This document shows positions 9,910 to 20,243 of a stretch of 64,000 nucleotides of DNA, in pieces. The DNA comes from Parietichytrium sp. I65-24A (taxonomy: Eukaryota; Sar; Bigyra; Thraustochytrida; Thraustochytriidae), in the NCBI GenBank assembly GCA_012862575.1, contig BLSF01000016.1, positions 496,001-560,000 of the forward strand, given 5' to 3'. Position 1 is the first letter of the stretch. Every line of letters starts with the position of its first letter. Both the position numbers and the translations under genes were made by a program. A model generated the notes under the pieces. The model saw nothing but the letters and a program-made list of their open reading frames with translations. It ran no database searches and was not told where the DNA came from.

Positions 9910-11351
9910 TTGTGTGAGAGTATCCTATTTCGTGAACTCTGAGTTCTGAAATTTTCGACACATTCGACACAATGTCTCTCGTGTCATTCCACTGTCAACT
10001 TGGCCGCTATTAGGTGAACTCCTACCACTGTGAAGACCTACTAGCAGTCTCCGTAGCAATTGTATCAGCTAGGGTAAGGGTATCGGACTAACTATTGATT
10101 GCTACAAGTAAGAGTGTGAGGCAGAGGAGGGAATAGTCAGAACATAATAACTCACACTCAGCGACGAGCGAGAAAAAGGGAAAACTGCAGTCAGTGAGGG
10201 AGGCCTTCTAGAGAAGTAAGTAGACTTGCTATCATGGATAGTTAATCTAAACTGTAGAGAATCAAAATTAGCCCTCGTTGAAACCTTTCTACTTGGAATT
10301 ATCATTGGTGCATGTAGGGAGTGCATCTGCATTTTCGAGGGCCGCACTACCCTACCCCTACCTCTGTGTGCACCTCAAATTTAGAATTTCGGATATGTAC
10401 ATCGCCATTTTGAGAGTCTCAGTTCTCAAGAGTCTGCCAGCTGCATAGTTACTATCTTTTTTTCCCTTCCAGTCCTCCAATTATTCTGCATTATGCGATG
10501 CGCTTGTCCACTCAATTGTCGGCATCTTAAAATAGATTGCGAGCGCTAAAGAGTGAATTTCAAATAAAGAATTACCAAATCTTCAGCTCAGTTCTATTGT
10601 AAATAGTAGCAGCCAGGAGATCTTCTCCTTCGCAAAATATCAGACCCTCAAAATCTGAAAATATCCAAAAAATGATCCATCTCCCGAGGTGCTACGTGTT
10701 TTATACAGTTATCTATAGTACCCCCACGAAGAAAAACCGCCACATTCCGAGCCTCCAATCCAAAACCAAAAATCAAAAAATCAAAGGAATATCGACATTC
10801 GAATCACTAGCGGAAAGAGAGAGGACCTGTGCCTCCTCCACTACAAGTGAACAGGAGCCACCGAAAATAGAAGGAAAACGTCTCAGAACGCCTACACTTT
10901 CGTGTAGCCTTGAACTAAAGGTGGGAGGAAGGCAGGGAGGAAGGAAAAGAAATGATTGAAAAAGTTTTCCATCTTCTTCTGCGCTTTTTTAGGTCACTTT
11001 CGAGCTGGCAGGAGCTAGGTCTTATTGGTGCTTGGTAAAAAAATTGACGATTGACTGCAGCCTCTCACAACTGTGAGGCAGACACAACTCCGACTGCAGC
11101 ACACCACCGCGTCCTACCTTGCACCATAGGCCCCAGCTAACCCCTCACGATCGCTTCCGAAACCTTATCCTTAGCCCCTCTTCCATGAAGAAACTGTACA
11201 ACGGAAACTCCTCTACCTCCTCCCCGCCCCAAACTGAGGGCCTCCAGGCTTAACATGCAGCTATCTAAATTTAACACAGTAGAAGTTTATCACACATACA
11301 GCTAGGTTTCGGGTGATACACGCGTTAGTGACGCTGTTAGGTGAAGATTAC

Positions 11352-11378
11352 TGTGAGGAGACCACTGTGCTCCTCACA
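11352..11378. repeat. Inverted repeat, 9 bp stem and 9 nt loop
   Basis: TGTGAGGAG pairs with CTCCTCACA across a 9-base loop. A related looser inverted repeat (GCCTCTCACA / TGTGAGGC) lies near 11064. Confidence 0.5.
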
Positions 11379-11426
11379 CCACCGCCGGAAAGGGGAAGGA
11401 GGCTGGAAGCACTTCCATTAGTGTAC

Positions 11427-11451
11427 GAGAGAGAGAGAGAGAGAGAGAGAG
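11427..11451. repeat. (GA)n microsatellite
   Basis: About 12 GA units in the spacer upstream of the CCCH gene. Confidence 0.95.
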
Positions 11452-11515
11452 CAGGAGGCCGGCCAGTTAGCCGCTTCCTAGGGTTTACTTAGTCGTACAC
11501 AGCGGGGGGAGGGAA

Positions 11516-11542
11516 AGAGGAGGAGGAGGAGGAGGAGGAGAG
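11516..11542. repeat. (GGA)n microsatellite
   Basis: About eight GGA units. On the minus strand it makes the leucine run that inflates a spurious frame there. Confidence 0.95.
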
Positions 11543-12728
11543 GTTTCCCCGAGATTCCCCGCCTAACACGGGCTGAGAGAGAGAGAGGCTGCCGCTGTGA
11601 GTGCGTTGGACGAGAGAAGCGGGAGAAGGAAGGAGGGAAGGACGGAGGAGCGGAGGAGGAGAGTGAGAGGAAGGGAGGCGCCGGAGAAACTAAATCGCCG
11701 CAGCCACACCGAGGCAGCGGGAGTAGGCAGGAGAATTCCCCCACAGCGAGGACGTCCGCGCCCGTTGGAAACGTACGTCCCAACGGCTCTGCGCGTACGC
11801 AATTTTTTTTAACCAACCAAATTACCAACCAACCAAACAAACAAACAACCGTCCTCTCGATCGTTCCAACACACCCAGGGAGGAGTGTTTGCCTGCTTTT
11901 GCTTGCTTGCGTACCCCCCAATAATTGCCCCCGCAGGTTTCTAAGGAGCGTTGGTGTGGGGTCCGCGGGGAGGAGACGAAAGCAAGTCGCAGAGGTGGAA
12001 AAAAGGAGCGGGGAAGAACCTGCTTGTTCCTTTGTTCCTTGCGTGCGGCTCGCTGTGGTCGCTTGAGTGAGCACAACAAGTGGGAGCTGGAATAGAGAGA
12101 GAAAGCGAAGGAGAACGCAATTGACCTGGACGATTTGCATACTGCGAAATTGTAGATCACAGGGCGTGGAAAAAGCTGGTATTGGTATTGATACCGGTAC
12201 ATATATTGCTCAGAAAGTGAGTGTTGAGAATTGTGCGCAGATCCAATCCGGTCTGTGCTAAAGTAGGTGGAGCTTGTCAGAAGGAGTGACCCAAATCGTC
12301 GTAATCGTCGCGGAAACGACGTGGTGGCTTGAGGTAGGCTGATATTCGGGTCGGTGGAGTGCTTGGCTCTTGAAAAGTGCGGCGCTCTGGTGAGATTTCG
12401 TCTTTCGTTGCACTGCGTTGGTGAGGCTGGTGAGACTCTGACGCAGTGCTCGATTTTCGTGATCTTTATTGTTGACTTTCTTTATTCCGTGCGTTTGTAG
12501 TGGAAAAGAAGAGCAAAGGTTGTGCATACCTTGAAAACTACCTCCTCGTCTCAAAACTGTCCATCGGCAGTGTGTGTGTGTTCCGCGTTGCTTTTGAAGA
12601 GAGGTAGTAAAGGGCCGTCCAAACGAATTCCTTTGCTTGCGTATTTGATAAGCCTTCATTCGGGCTAGGTGTTGTTGAGGAGATAACGAGGGTATTTTTG
12701 TGAAAACAGCGGAGAAAGCGAATACACG

Positions 12729-14939
12729 ATGAGCGACTTTGTGCAGGTACAGCGGCGCAAAGCGAAAAAGCCAATTCGCATTAAGGAGCATGCGAAGCGC
12801 ACTCCAGAGGAGTGTGCGGAGCACTACAATAAGATGGTGCGCTTTTACAAGACTGAAAAGTGCAAAGAGGGGTTCGGGAAGCCTTTTCCGTTTTGCCCCC
12901 AAGGCAAGCAGTGCTTTTATGCCCATAGCGAGGCCGAGCTTCGTAGAGACCCGCTCGTAGAACGTGGAGTGGAGCGGTACAGCAGGGGCATGTGCCAGCA
13001 GCGCGGGGACTGCCCCAATGGGAGGGACTGTCCTTATGCGCACAATGATTGCGAGACCATGTATCATCCGAAAACCTATAAAACCAAGCCGTGCAAACAT
13101 GGTTCCAAGTGTGAGCGCAGTGTCTTCTGTGCCTTTCAGCACGAAGATGATTTGCTCACCCCTGAGCTTCGTGGCGAATTGTTCTTGAATCGGGATGTTC
13201 GGAGAAGCAGTTTATCTGATCACGGCGCGAGCGATTTTTACGCGTCCGGTAAACGTTCAGAATCAGACAGCTTTTACGAGTCCAACGGTGCGGAGGAAGG
13301 AATGCAGCGCTTCCGCGACACTGATCATCTCAACAGCCTTGGCGACCTTGCAGAAGGACCCGCCACGCCAGAGTCCTTCCTAGATGCCGCAAAGGTTATT
13401 GCACAAGTTAGTGGCGGCGTCAACCACACGAACTCTACCAATGGTGTAGGAATGGATTCGAATCACAGGATGTCTACCTCTCCAAGCATCCAGGCTCAGC
13501 AGATGAGGCTGCGAGATGATCAGCTGCAAAAAATGCACGCGACTTCTTCCGCCTCGACTTCTGCTCAAAGCACCGATCCTAAAGGGTCTTCCGCCCCTGG
13601 CACTTCCCCGGCGACAGCGAATGACCCTTCTCGCGGCACCCCAGTTGCAAAAGTTCTCAATGCAAAGCGTCTTGGCAGCGCCTCCATCGTGATCGCCATG
13701 CTCAGCCCTGCTTTCAAGCTTTTGCCCGAACAAGCAGAGGCCGTTTTGGACATTTTGGCAGCCACGGAAGAGGGCCGCGTGGGATGTGACGCGCAGGGAA
13801 ATACTGCGCTTCTGCACGCCGTGAGCCGTGGAATGCAGCAGCTCGTCCCGGTTCTGTCCAACACCCAGACGATCAACGGGTCCAACAGTCACTCTCAGAC
13901 TCCAATCAGCATCGCAATCGAAGGCGACGACAAACCCATGCTGGAGGAGCTGCTGAAATGTGGCGCAAATGTGAATCAAGGTGAGGGAGCCCTGATTCAG
14001 GCTATCAAGTGCAACTCGATGCAATGTGCCTTTACCTTGCTCAAGTCTCAGTTAGTTAATTTTACTGTGCTGGACAAGTTTGGCAACTCCGCTTTGACAC
14101 TATCCGCAGAGCGTGGGTTTGAACAACTCGTCCTCCAGATATGCGCGCAATCGTCGCTCATTAATCTTCGGAATAACAACGGGGAAACCGCTTTAGCACT
14201 CGCAGCCAAGAAAGGTCATCTTGGCGTTCTTATGGCTCTACTTCAAGCCGGAGCGGACCCGAATATCCCTGACCTCAATCAGGTAACACCACTCATGTTG
14301 GCGCTCTCTTCTGATCAAGGAATGGCGTGCGCGGATTTTTTGGCTCGTCTGCCGAATGTTGATCTTAACGCCAAGGACACGTCCAACGCGACCGCCCTTG
14401 CCATCGCCAATGCTACCGGCAAGTCGGAGATCTCGCGTCTTCTTGTTGAGCGCGGGGCGGTAGAGTCCACCTCGCAGCCTTTGCTAAGCAATCGCGGTGC
14501 TGCGAATCGTCTAGCTGCCAGCAATGTCTTGTCGGGCTCCCAAGACGCTGACCAGGGCAAACTTGCGCATCAGCATCCCCAGCAGTCGCAGCCGCTTGGA
14601 TCCATCTCTTCGTCCGCTTCTGCGGGTATTCCGTCTTTGTTCATGGACGCGTTTTCTTCTGGTGGTTCCTCGAGCACCCTGAGCGGCCCATCGTCCATTC
14701 CTTTCGCAAGCGCATTTGCTCAAGTGCTTCAGCACCCACATGATCGAGGCCAAGAGACTTGCCTCATCTGTATGCTTTCGCCGCCGACCGTGCAAAATCG
14801 TCCGTGCAACCACGCCGTCCTATGCGAGGGTTGTGCGAAGAAGTGGTTTGCGAGCCCGAACTATTGCCCGCTGTGCTCCACATTCGTGGAGGACTATGTG
14901 TTGCAGGGCTCGCCAGTTATGAATGGGGGGGTTCTTTAG
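12729..14939 (+). CDS. CCCH zinc-finger, ankyrin-repeat and RING protein
   Basis: A 736 aa intronless protein with three modules. Residues 45-138 hold three CCCH fingers: C45-x10-C56-x5-C62-x3-H66, C89-x5-C95-x5-C101-x3-H105 and C122-x5-C128-x5-C134-x3-H138. Fingers of this x5-x5-x3 spacing occur in Unkempt and plant TZF proteins and bind RNA. Residues about 345-580 hold ankyrin-like repeats (for example GNTALLHAV, NNGETALALAAKKGHLGVLMALLQAG, shown here in part). The C-terminus is a C3HC4 RING: C678, C681, C693, H695, C699, C702, C713, C716. A low-complexity Ser/Thr region links fingers and ankyrins. Inferred role: an RNA-binding ubiquitin ligase of the cytoplasm. The start is a clear ATG; the next in-frame ATG is at residue 36. 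Confidence 0.85.
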   Translation: MSDFVQVQRRKAKKPIRIKEHAKRTPEECAEHYNKMVRFYKTEKCKEGFGKPFPFCPQGKQCFYAHSEAELRRDPLVERGVERYSRGMCQQRGDCPNGRDCPYAHNDCETMYHPKTYKTKPCKHGSKCERSVFCAFQHEDDLLTPELRGELFLNRDVRRSSLSDHGASDFYASGKRSESDSFYESNGAEEGMQRFRDTDHLNSLGDLAEGPATPESFLDAAKVIAQVSGGVNHTNSTNGVGMDSNHRMSTSPSIQAQQMRLRDDQLQKMHATSSASTSAQSTDPKGSSAPGTSPATANDPSRGTPVAKVLNAKRLGSASIVIAMLSPAFKLLPEQAEAVLDILAATEEGRVGCDAQGNTALLHAVSRGMQQLVPVLSNTQTINGSNSHSQTPISIAIEGDDKPMLEELLKCGANVNQGEGALIQAIKCNSMQCAFTLLKSQLVNFTVLDKFGNSALTLSAERGFEQLVLQICAQSSLINLRNNNGETALALAAKKGHLGVLMALLQAGADPNIPDLNQVTPLMLALSSDQGMACADFLARLPNVDLNAKDTSNATALAIANATGKSEISRLLVERGAVESTSQPLLSNRGAANRLAASNVLSGSQDADQGKLAHQHPQQSQPLGSISSSASAGIPSLFMDAFSSGGSSSTLSGPSSIPFASAFAQVLQHPHDRGQETCLICMLSPPTVQNRPCNHAVLCEGCAKKWFASPNYCPLCSTFVEDYVLQGSPVMNGGVL

Positions 14940-15538
14940 ATGAAGGAAGAAAGAACGGTGTTGGATAGACGGGTCCTGTTTGTGGTCTTGTGATGGCAGC
15001 GAGGGTAGGAAGGGACTCCCACGCGTTGCTGGTTTTTGCCGTCGCGCTAGCCATTGGCTTCTCATTCGCCTCTCTGCTAGATCTTTGAACGATCGGCCGC
15101 GAAGTGAGTGACTCTTTGTCCCTCTTGTCATTTCTAGTCGTTTTTTATTTGCATATCTTTTTTTTGCTTCCCGAGAGCTTGAACCTGCTTGCGCGTGTCC
15201 TTGCTTGATGGGTGCATTTGTCGGCTCAAACACGGGTGCATAATTGTTAAATTGTGTGGTTCACCTGCAGAGAGCCTGTCATTTTCATTTCGGTGTGCAA
15301 ATTTCAGTTCATTCCATCTATTTTCATTAGAATTGGCAATTTCGGCGTCCAATTATAAACACAAAGTTTCGATTAACTACCTACCAAAGAATACATTAAT
15401 TCTTCACTGCACTGCGTTGTTCGGACTTGTTCTGTCTGGAGTAATTTGTTTGTTTCCCGATTTTTTTTTTAAAGAAATGGTTCATTCTACTGTGGAATAA
15501 GAACGACAGGCGAGAGGTTCGGGGGGGGGAGGCAAGAA
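14940..15538. other. Convergent spacer CCCH gene / DSBA gene
   Basis: About 600 bp with both 3' ends and no other supported feature. Confidence 0.5.
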
Positions 15539-17128
15539 TTACAACGCTGGTTGCGGCTCGTTTGGCCGCCAGAGGTATGGAACATCAGCTTGTACGTCTT
15601 TTCGAAGGGCGAGGCCTTCTTCTATGAGCCTGAGACGAATTAGAGACACGTGCTCTTTCCCCCAAAACATTTCTGCTTCTGGCGACTGCCCCAAGACAAA
15701 GCTCGGCACGCCAAAAACCCCATGCGACTGCACAGCTTGGAGGCTAATTTCTCTGAGTTGTTGAATACCTTGCCCATCTTCACCCATAAAGCTTTCATAG
15801 GCGTCCATTGGGACCCCACAGTTTTCCACCAACGTCCGAATGGCGACCGGGTCTTCAAGATTCAGCTTGCGAGACCAGAGCAATGGGTAGGCGTAGTCGA
15901 GTTGGAAGCGATCTAAAGCTGCGCGGCCGTAAGATTTGCAATAAAGCATGGCCATGAGGATGGGCTCGGAGCGCCACACTTTTTCTGTTCCAAACAACGT
16001 AAGCCCACGGAGGGAAGCGTACCTGCGAAGATCAGAGTAGGCCCATTTCACCATATTCATCTGCCCGGCGCTCCGTTTGGTCTTACTGTTAGCCTGGTGC
16101 AATTTTTCTCTCTCTTCCTCTGTGGAAAACGACAAAGGCTTGGGGACCTTGGAGACTGCCCGTTTCTGAATAGGCGCCTGCGCGTTACCGTATACGCCTG
16201 CTATATCGAGATTGAATGGTAAAAAGTCGACGTAGACATCAAAGTCATCTTCCAGAGACATGGCCATTTCCAACGCAAGATAGGCATGCGGGCTTTTCAC
16301 GTCTGTGTAAACCTTGATGAGTTTTCGCGCCTCCCTCTTACGGTCTGCATCCCTCAAGGAGTTTGCGCGGTAATTTGCGAGCCACCTGTTGTTCTTTCCG
16401 GTTCCGGGCATCCCCGGCGCACTGCGGGCAACATATCTCTTGCCAATCCGCCACGCACTTGTGATATCGGGAATTCTGCCAGGTTTGGAAAGGCCCAGTT
16501 TTGCAAGCTCGAAGCGGATCATTCCGATGCCCAAGGCCTGATAAGCCATAACGCCATTTGGGGCCACCAAGCACGGGGTTCCGAAAACTTTGAGCTCGCT
16601 GTGACGTACTGGACCAGTGCACCGAATCAACTGGCCACTTGCAATTCTCTCCTTGACGAAGTCCATAAACTCCTGTCTGGGCGGCAATTGATTCTCCCGC
16701 TCGCAACTGGAGCAAATTATGTCAAAGACGGCGCCCTCGTCCTCATGGTTTACCGTGGGATCATGCGCCCCTTCGAATGCGCGAAACGTATACTCCAAGG
16801 TAATCTCGGGTTGATGTCGCGCGAGCCAGTCCAACCCGATAAGCAGCATCTTACTGCTGGCGGGGAAAGATCGCACCCTCAGGCCTTGCAGGGCAGCGTA
16901 CTCCTCGAACATGCGCATCTTTTGGCGATCCTTCGCAGAGTTGGGCTCCAAGGCTTCCGCCTGTGCGGCCTCGAAGGGCAGCACCACCACCTTGACTTGG
17001 TAGTCATCTCGCACGCTCGCAAGTGGTCCGCTTCGTGTGCACGCAAGCGTGCTCGCAGCCGTTTTGAAGTCCACCAGGCAGTGCACCGTCGCCATATCTT
17101 CTTGCCCCTTTCGCAGCCCTTTCTCCAT
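15539..17128 (-). CDS. Tandem DSBA-fold / HCCA-isomerase-like protein
   Basis: The family (2-hydroxychromene-2-carboxylate isomerase, kappa-class GST, DSBA-like thioredoxin fold) uses glutathione. The 529 aa product carries two copies of the fold. The C-terminal copy (about 270-505) looks active: it starts IKVYTDVKSPHAYLALEMA, with the conserved Ser-Pro of the isomerase active site, has the family's WAYSDLRRYASLRGL helix, and ends GVFGVPSFVLG...EMFWGKE, the cis-proline loop and substrate pocket. The N-terminal copy (about 13-215) keeps a GTPCLVAPNG cis-proline loop but has no Ser-Pro motif (it reads KTAASTLACT), so it is probably non-catalytic. The frame upstream starts with TTG; the first ATG is 17128, and a second candidate is 17095 (MATVHC). 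Real substrate unknown. Confidence 0.75.
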   Translation of the reverse strand: MEKGLRKGQEDMATVHCLVDFKTAASTLACTRSGPLASVRDDYQVKVVVLPFEAAQAEALEPNSAKDRQKMRMFEEYAALQGLRVRSFPASSKMLLIGLDWLARHQPEITLEYTFRAFEGAHDPTVNHEDEGAVFDIICSSCERENQLPPRQEFMDFVKERIASGQLIRCTGPVRHSELKVFGTPCLVAPNGVMAYQALGIGMIRFELAKLGLSKPGRIPDITSAWRIGKRYVARSAPGMPGTGKNNRWLANYRANSLRDADRKREARKLIKVYTDVKSPHAYLALEMAMSLEDDFDVYVDFLPFNLDIAGVYGNAQAPIQKRAVSKVPKPLSFSTEEEREKLHQANSKTKRSAGQMNMVKWAYSDLRRYASLRGLTLFGTEKVWRSEPILMAMLYCKSYGRAALDRFQLDYAYPLLWSRKLNLEDPVAIRTLVENCGVPMDAYESFMGEDGQGIQQLREISLQAVQSHGVFGVPSFVLGQSPEAEMFWGKEHVSLIRLRLIEEGLALRKDVQADVPYLWRPNEPQPAL

Positions 17129-17924
17129 TCTCAATTTCCGATGTGGCTAGCTCAGCGTCTCTCACCATGATCATCTATCTTCCTGGCCTTAACGCGTTAG
17201 GGAACTCGGAAGGAAGACTTTCGCACATGGGCGGACTGACGACGGATGACCAGCTTAGGCCGCCGCTTCCCGAGGAATCTGCACATTGACTTCATTAACT
17301 GCAAGTTCGGTATAGTTGAGCAATGTTTGGCATCTCGGCCAAAAAGTACAAAATTCAGTCAAGCTAATCAAGCAAAAAAATTGGCCGAGTCACTGAGCTC
17401 TCGGTCAATTCATCGGCTACAATTTGCATAACTGGCGCTACCGGCGGAAAAAGAAAATCCCCTTGCCTTTCTACAATTTTCTTTCCTTTTTTTCACCGAG
17501 CTTGTGAGGCGGCCGGGAGATTGCATGGTCAGCATTCGCCGTGAGGGCAGCGCTAATTGCCGACTTGCTTGTCTTGCTCGGTGAAGACTGTGAAGGAAGA
17601 TGGCCACATTTTGGCATGTGTGTCATGTGTTGTCTTGTGTGTCATGTGAGCAAGCGTGCCCGGCGACCTTTAAAACCTTTCTGGTAAGCTTGAACCTCGA
17701 GTTGGCGACCGACGTACTGCCTGGAAGATGTATGGAAGATGGAAGATAGAGGGCGGTGGTTTCAACAGAGCTCAGCCTTTCTTCTTCAAGTCTTGATTGA
17801 AATAGATATACTAATAATAAGAAGAAACAGAAGGAAAAGGTCACGGAGACGGTCTTCTCGGTCGATTGCATCCGAACGGATTGACATGGGCATCCATGAC
17901 CTAACCTATTTTTGGCTTCTTGCA

Positions 17925-17960
17925 CTCTGCAATCTCTGCAATCTCTGCAATCTCTGCAAT
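17925..17960. repeat. Four exact copies of CTCTGCAAT
   Basis: A 9-mer tandem repeat in the spacer upstream of the thioesterase gene. Confidence 0.9.
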
Positions 17961-18091
17961 CACAGATAATCACAGCCGTCACGGTCCACTGCCAACCAGC
18001 GCTCTTCACCTTGACGCGCACATCGGTCAAAACATCCAAGGAATCCGGTATTACCCTGGCAGCCGCCGGGCCAGGCGCACGAGGACAGAGG

Positions 18092-18126
18092 TAGGGAAGA
18101 TAGGGAAGATAGGGAAGATAGGGAAG
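18092..18126. repeat. Almost four copies of TAGGGAAGA
   Basis: A 9-mer tandem repeat about 280 bp upstream of the thioesterase start. Confidence 0.9.
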
Positions 18127-18404
18127 CGGCTATTCAATCACATTACTCGCAAATAAAGAGCCAACTTCCGAAGTATGAAGTATGATGAAGTGGTATGAGT
18201 AGTACAGCTGATGGTGTGTTCAAGCAATCTGCAAACTATCTGCAAGGTATCTATCTATCTGTGACCGAACAGCAAAGCGCACTCAGTCTCGACGTTTGCA
18301 GCATTGCGCGTCAGCTCCTCGCGGCAGACACCAAACTCACAAACAGGCGCGGGCACTGAGCGCAGTCAGAGCAAGAAAAAGAAAGCAGGTTTGTTTGGGC
18401 ACGT

Positions 18405-19301
18405 ATGCCAAGTCTGGGGCGAAGGTGCGTAGCGTGGGTTGCAGCGTTCGTGTGGGCAGCGGCGGTGTTTTCGTTTGTCGACGGGAAAATGCAGGTGGAG
18501 CAGTCGGGCGGGACGATCCGCGTGTTCAATGAGGGCGATGGCCCGCACACGTCGACGGTGATTCTGATGCACGGGCTTGGAGATAGCTCGCGGGGGTTCC
18601 TGGACGTGGCCAAGATGTTTGCGAAAGAGCTGCGCGGCACCGCTTTGGTGCTCCCCACTGCGCCGCGAGCACCGGTGAGCTTGAACGGAGGCGCTGTGAT
18701 GAACTCGTGGTACGACATCATCGGGAGAGGCGAGCGGGCCATGGAGCCTTGCAATGGCATCGAAGAGAGCGCTGCAATCATCAGGGGTTTGATGGAGCAG
18801 GAACACCGCGATCGGGGCATCGCCTATTCTAAGATGGTGTTGGCTGGCTTCAGCCAAGGGGGCTCGCTGAGCCTTTTCATGGGACTGCAGCTGCCGGCCG
18901 AGATGAAGCCTGCTGGGCTCCTGTGCATGTCTGGCTACTTCACGGCCCGCGGTAAGTTCAAGCTGTCTGAGGCTTGTAAAGACGTCCCTGTGCTGCATTG
19001 CCACGGCACCAGCGACCGAATGGTCTTGTACAAATGGGCGGAGGATAGTAAGGCGCTCCTGACGGAGGCTGGCGTGCAGGACTACACGCTTCGACCTTTC
19101 CAAGGCATGGGTCACGCAGTGCAGGTGGAGGAGCTGCAGATCGCTCTGGCGTTCATCAAGAAGGTCTTGGATGCCAGTGCTGTTTCGCAGGGAGATGCCG
19201 CGCAGAAGGAGGAAGAGTTGCGCAAGGCCGCGGAAGGCTCGGACCTCGGCAAGGAGGCTATCGCGATGATGAAGGAGAAGACTGGCAAAGACGAGCTGTA
19301 G
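18405..19301 (+). CDS. ER-targeted acyl-protein thioesterase / carboxylesterase homologue with KDEL
   Basis: An alpha/beta-hydrolase of the acyl-protein thioesterase (APT1/LYPLA) group, 298 aa. The catalytic triad is readable: S150 in GFSQGG, D204 in HGTSD, H237 in GMGH. The oxyanion-side motif ILMHGLGDS and the PTAPRAPVSLNGG loop are typical. Unlike the cytosolic family members it begins with an Arg-containing n-region and a hydrophobic stretch (about 9-25, VAWVAAFVWAAAVFSF), a good signal peptide, and it ends exactly in KDEL after a helical Glu/Lys-rich tail (about 265-298). Signal peptide plus KDEL predicts a resident enzyme of the ER lumen. The start is the only ATG before the signal peptide; a later ATG (residue 29) would give a cytosolic form. 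Confidence 0.9.
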   Translation: MPSLGRRCVAWVAAFVWAAAVFSFVDGKMQVEQSGGTIRVFNEGDGPHTSTVILMHGLGDSSRGFLDVAKMFAKELRGTALVLPTAPRAPVSLNGGAVMNSWYDIIGRGERAMEPCNGIEESAAIIRGLMEQEHRDRGIAYSKMVLAGFSQGGSLSLFMGLQLPAEMKPAGLLCMSGYFTARGKFKLSEACKDVPVLHCHGTSDRMVLYKWAEDSKALLTEAGVQDYTLRPFQGMGHAVQVEELQIALAFIKKVLDASAVSQGDAAQKEEELRKAAEGSDLGKEAIAMMKEKTGKDEL

Positions 19302-19638
19302 AGCCAACTTCCGCGGAGAACATATCCATTTAACACCTTTCTACCTGCCAATGTCCTCTAACTTAAAACCCTTTCTTCTCGTTTCGGTTTCACTGGCATC
19401 CTCTGCTCAAACACTATCTGTCACTCTTTGGTGCTCACTCGCAGCATATCTCCAAGCCCCAACTCGCCCATTCGCTCTGCTTTGTCTCATGCGAGCCCTT
19501 CCTTCGTGAACAAACCTCGATTCACTATGTCAAAGACAGCCCACGATCCATCAACTGAAAACAAAGAAAAAGCTCCACAACTTCTCCACTGCGCTCTGTG
19601 TTCACTCTCAGTCGCTTTCTCTCAATCACTCGTGCTCA

Positions 19639-19680
19639 ATCCATCGATCCATCGATCCATCGATCCATTGATCAATCGAT
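19639..19680. repeat. ATCCATCG tandem repeat
   Basis: About five imperfect 8-mer units. Confidence 0.85.
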
Positions 19681-20084
19681 GTTCAGAACATCAACTCTCA
19701 TTGTTCATGTTCATGTTCATTTACTAATCAATCTTTCTCTACTTTGATTCACTTTCAAGTCCTTCGACATCCTTCGACTGTGAACGTAAAAGTCCTTTTG
19801 GAACCAAATGTTCATTGAACACACAAGAGCTTTTTTCCAGACGTCTCTCTCTACGCCGTACACATACAACTCCTTACCTTCCATCTCCTCTCCTAAACTC
19901 TCCACTACTCCCTTATACGCCACCTTACCCCTCCACTACCACATACTACCACATACTACCACGTCGACGTGCACTCAGCTAGGCATGCACTACTATCATT
20001 TCCTCTGGGTAGTGCAATAGCAGTGGCGGTAGTGTCCTACATGGCTTGAAGTATAGCAAATGACTGGCAGAAAGAAGACAGACA

Positions 20085-20101
20085 CTCTCTCTCTCTCTCT
20101 C
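20085..20101. repeat. (CT)n microsatellite
   Basis: About eight CT units upstream of TIM14. Confidence 0.9.
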
Positions 20102-20158
20102 AGAACACAACTCTCCTCCCACAAGTCCACAATTCCACAAGTCCACAAGTGAAGAAGA

Positions 20159-20222
20159 GTCCCAGTCCCAGTCCCAGTCCCGCGGACCCCCATTCGTCCC
20201 ATCAGTCCCATCAGTCCCATCA
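20159..20222. repeat. GTCCCA and GTCCCATCA tandem repeats at the TIM14 start
   Basis: A 6-mer (20159-20180, over three copies) and then three exact copies of the related 9-mer GTCCCATCA (20196-20222). They end 21 bp before the first ATG, so they lie in the leader or core promoter. Confidence 0.9.
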
Positions 20223-20243
20223 GTGGCCTTCGGAAAGAGCAAG

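Larger units (their letters stand above)
8825..12728. other. Divergent spacer SPICE1-like / CCCH gene, 3.9 kb
   Basis: No gene supported. It holds a tandem of AAGTATACA-type units (8867-8888), a short palindrome (9895-9909), a 9 bp hairpin (11352-11378), and GA and GGA microsatellites. Frames such as 9128-9565 (minus) and 11478-12140 (minus) are composed of low-complexity or repeat-driven sequence and show no family. The last 1.3 kb could be a long leader of the CCCH gene. Confidence 0.5.
17129..18404. other. Divergent spacer DSBA gene / thioesterase
   Basis: About 1.3 kb with two nine-base tandem repeats and no supported gene. Presumed promoters of both neighbours. Confidence 0.5.
19302..20243. 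other. Spacer thioesterase / TIM14
   Basis: About 940 bp. It holds a CCATCGAT-type repeat (19639-19680), a CT microsatellite and the GTCCCA and GTCCCATCA repeats next to the TIM14 start. No gene seen. Confidence 0.5.

Noticed and set aside
11478-12140. 220-codon minus-strand ORF
   Set aside because: Its length comes from GGA and GA repeats reading as Leu/Ser/Pro runs. No domain, and it lies in the leader region of the CCCH gene.
12258-13142. 294-codon minus-strand ORF
   Set aside because: It overlaps the CCCH gene antisense and shows no family pattern; it is a shadow frame.
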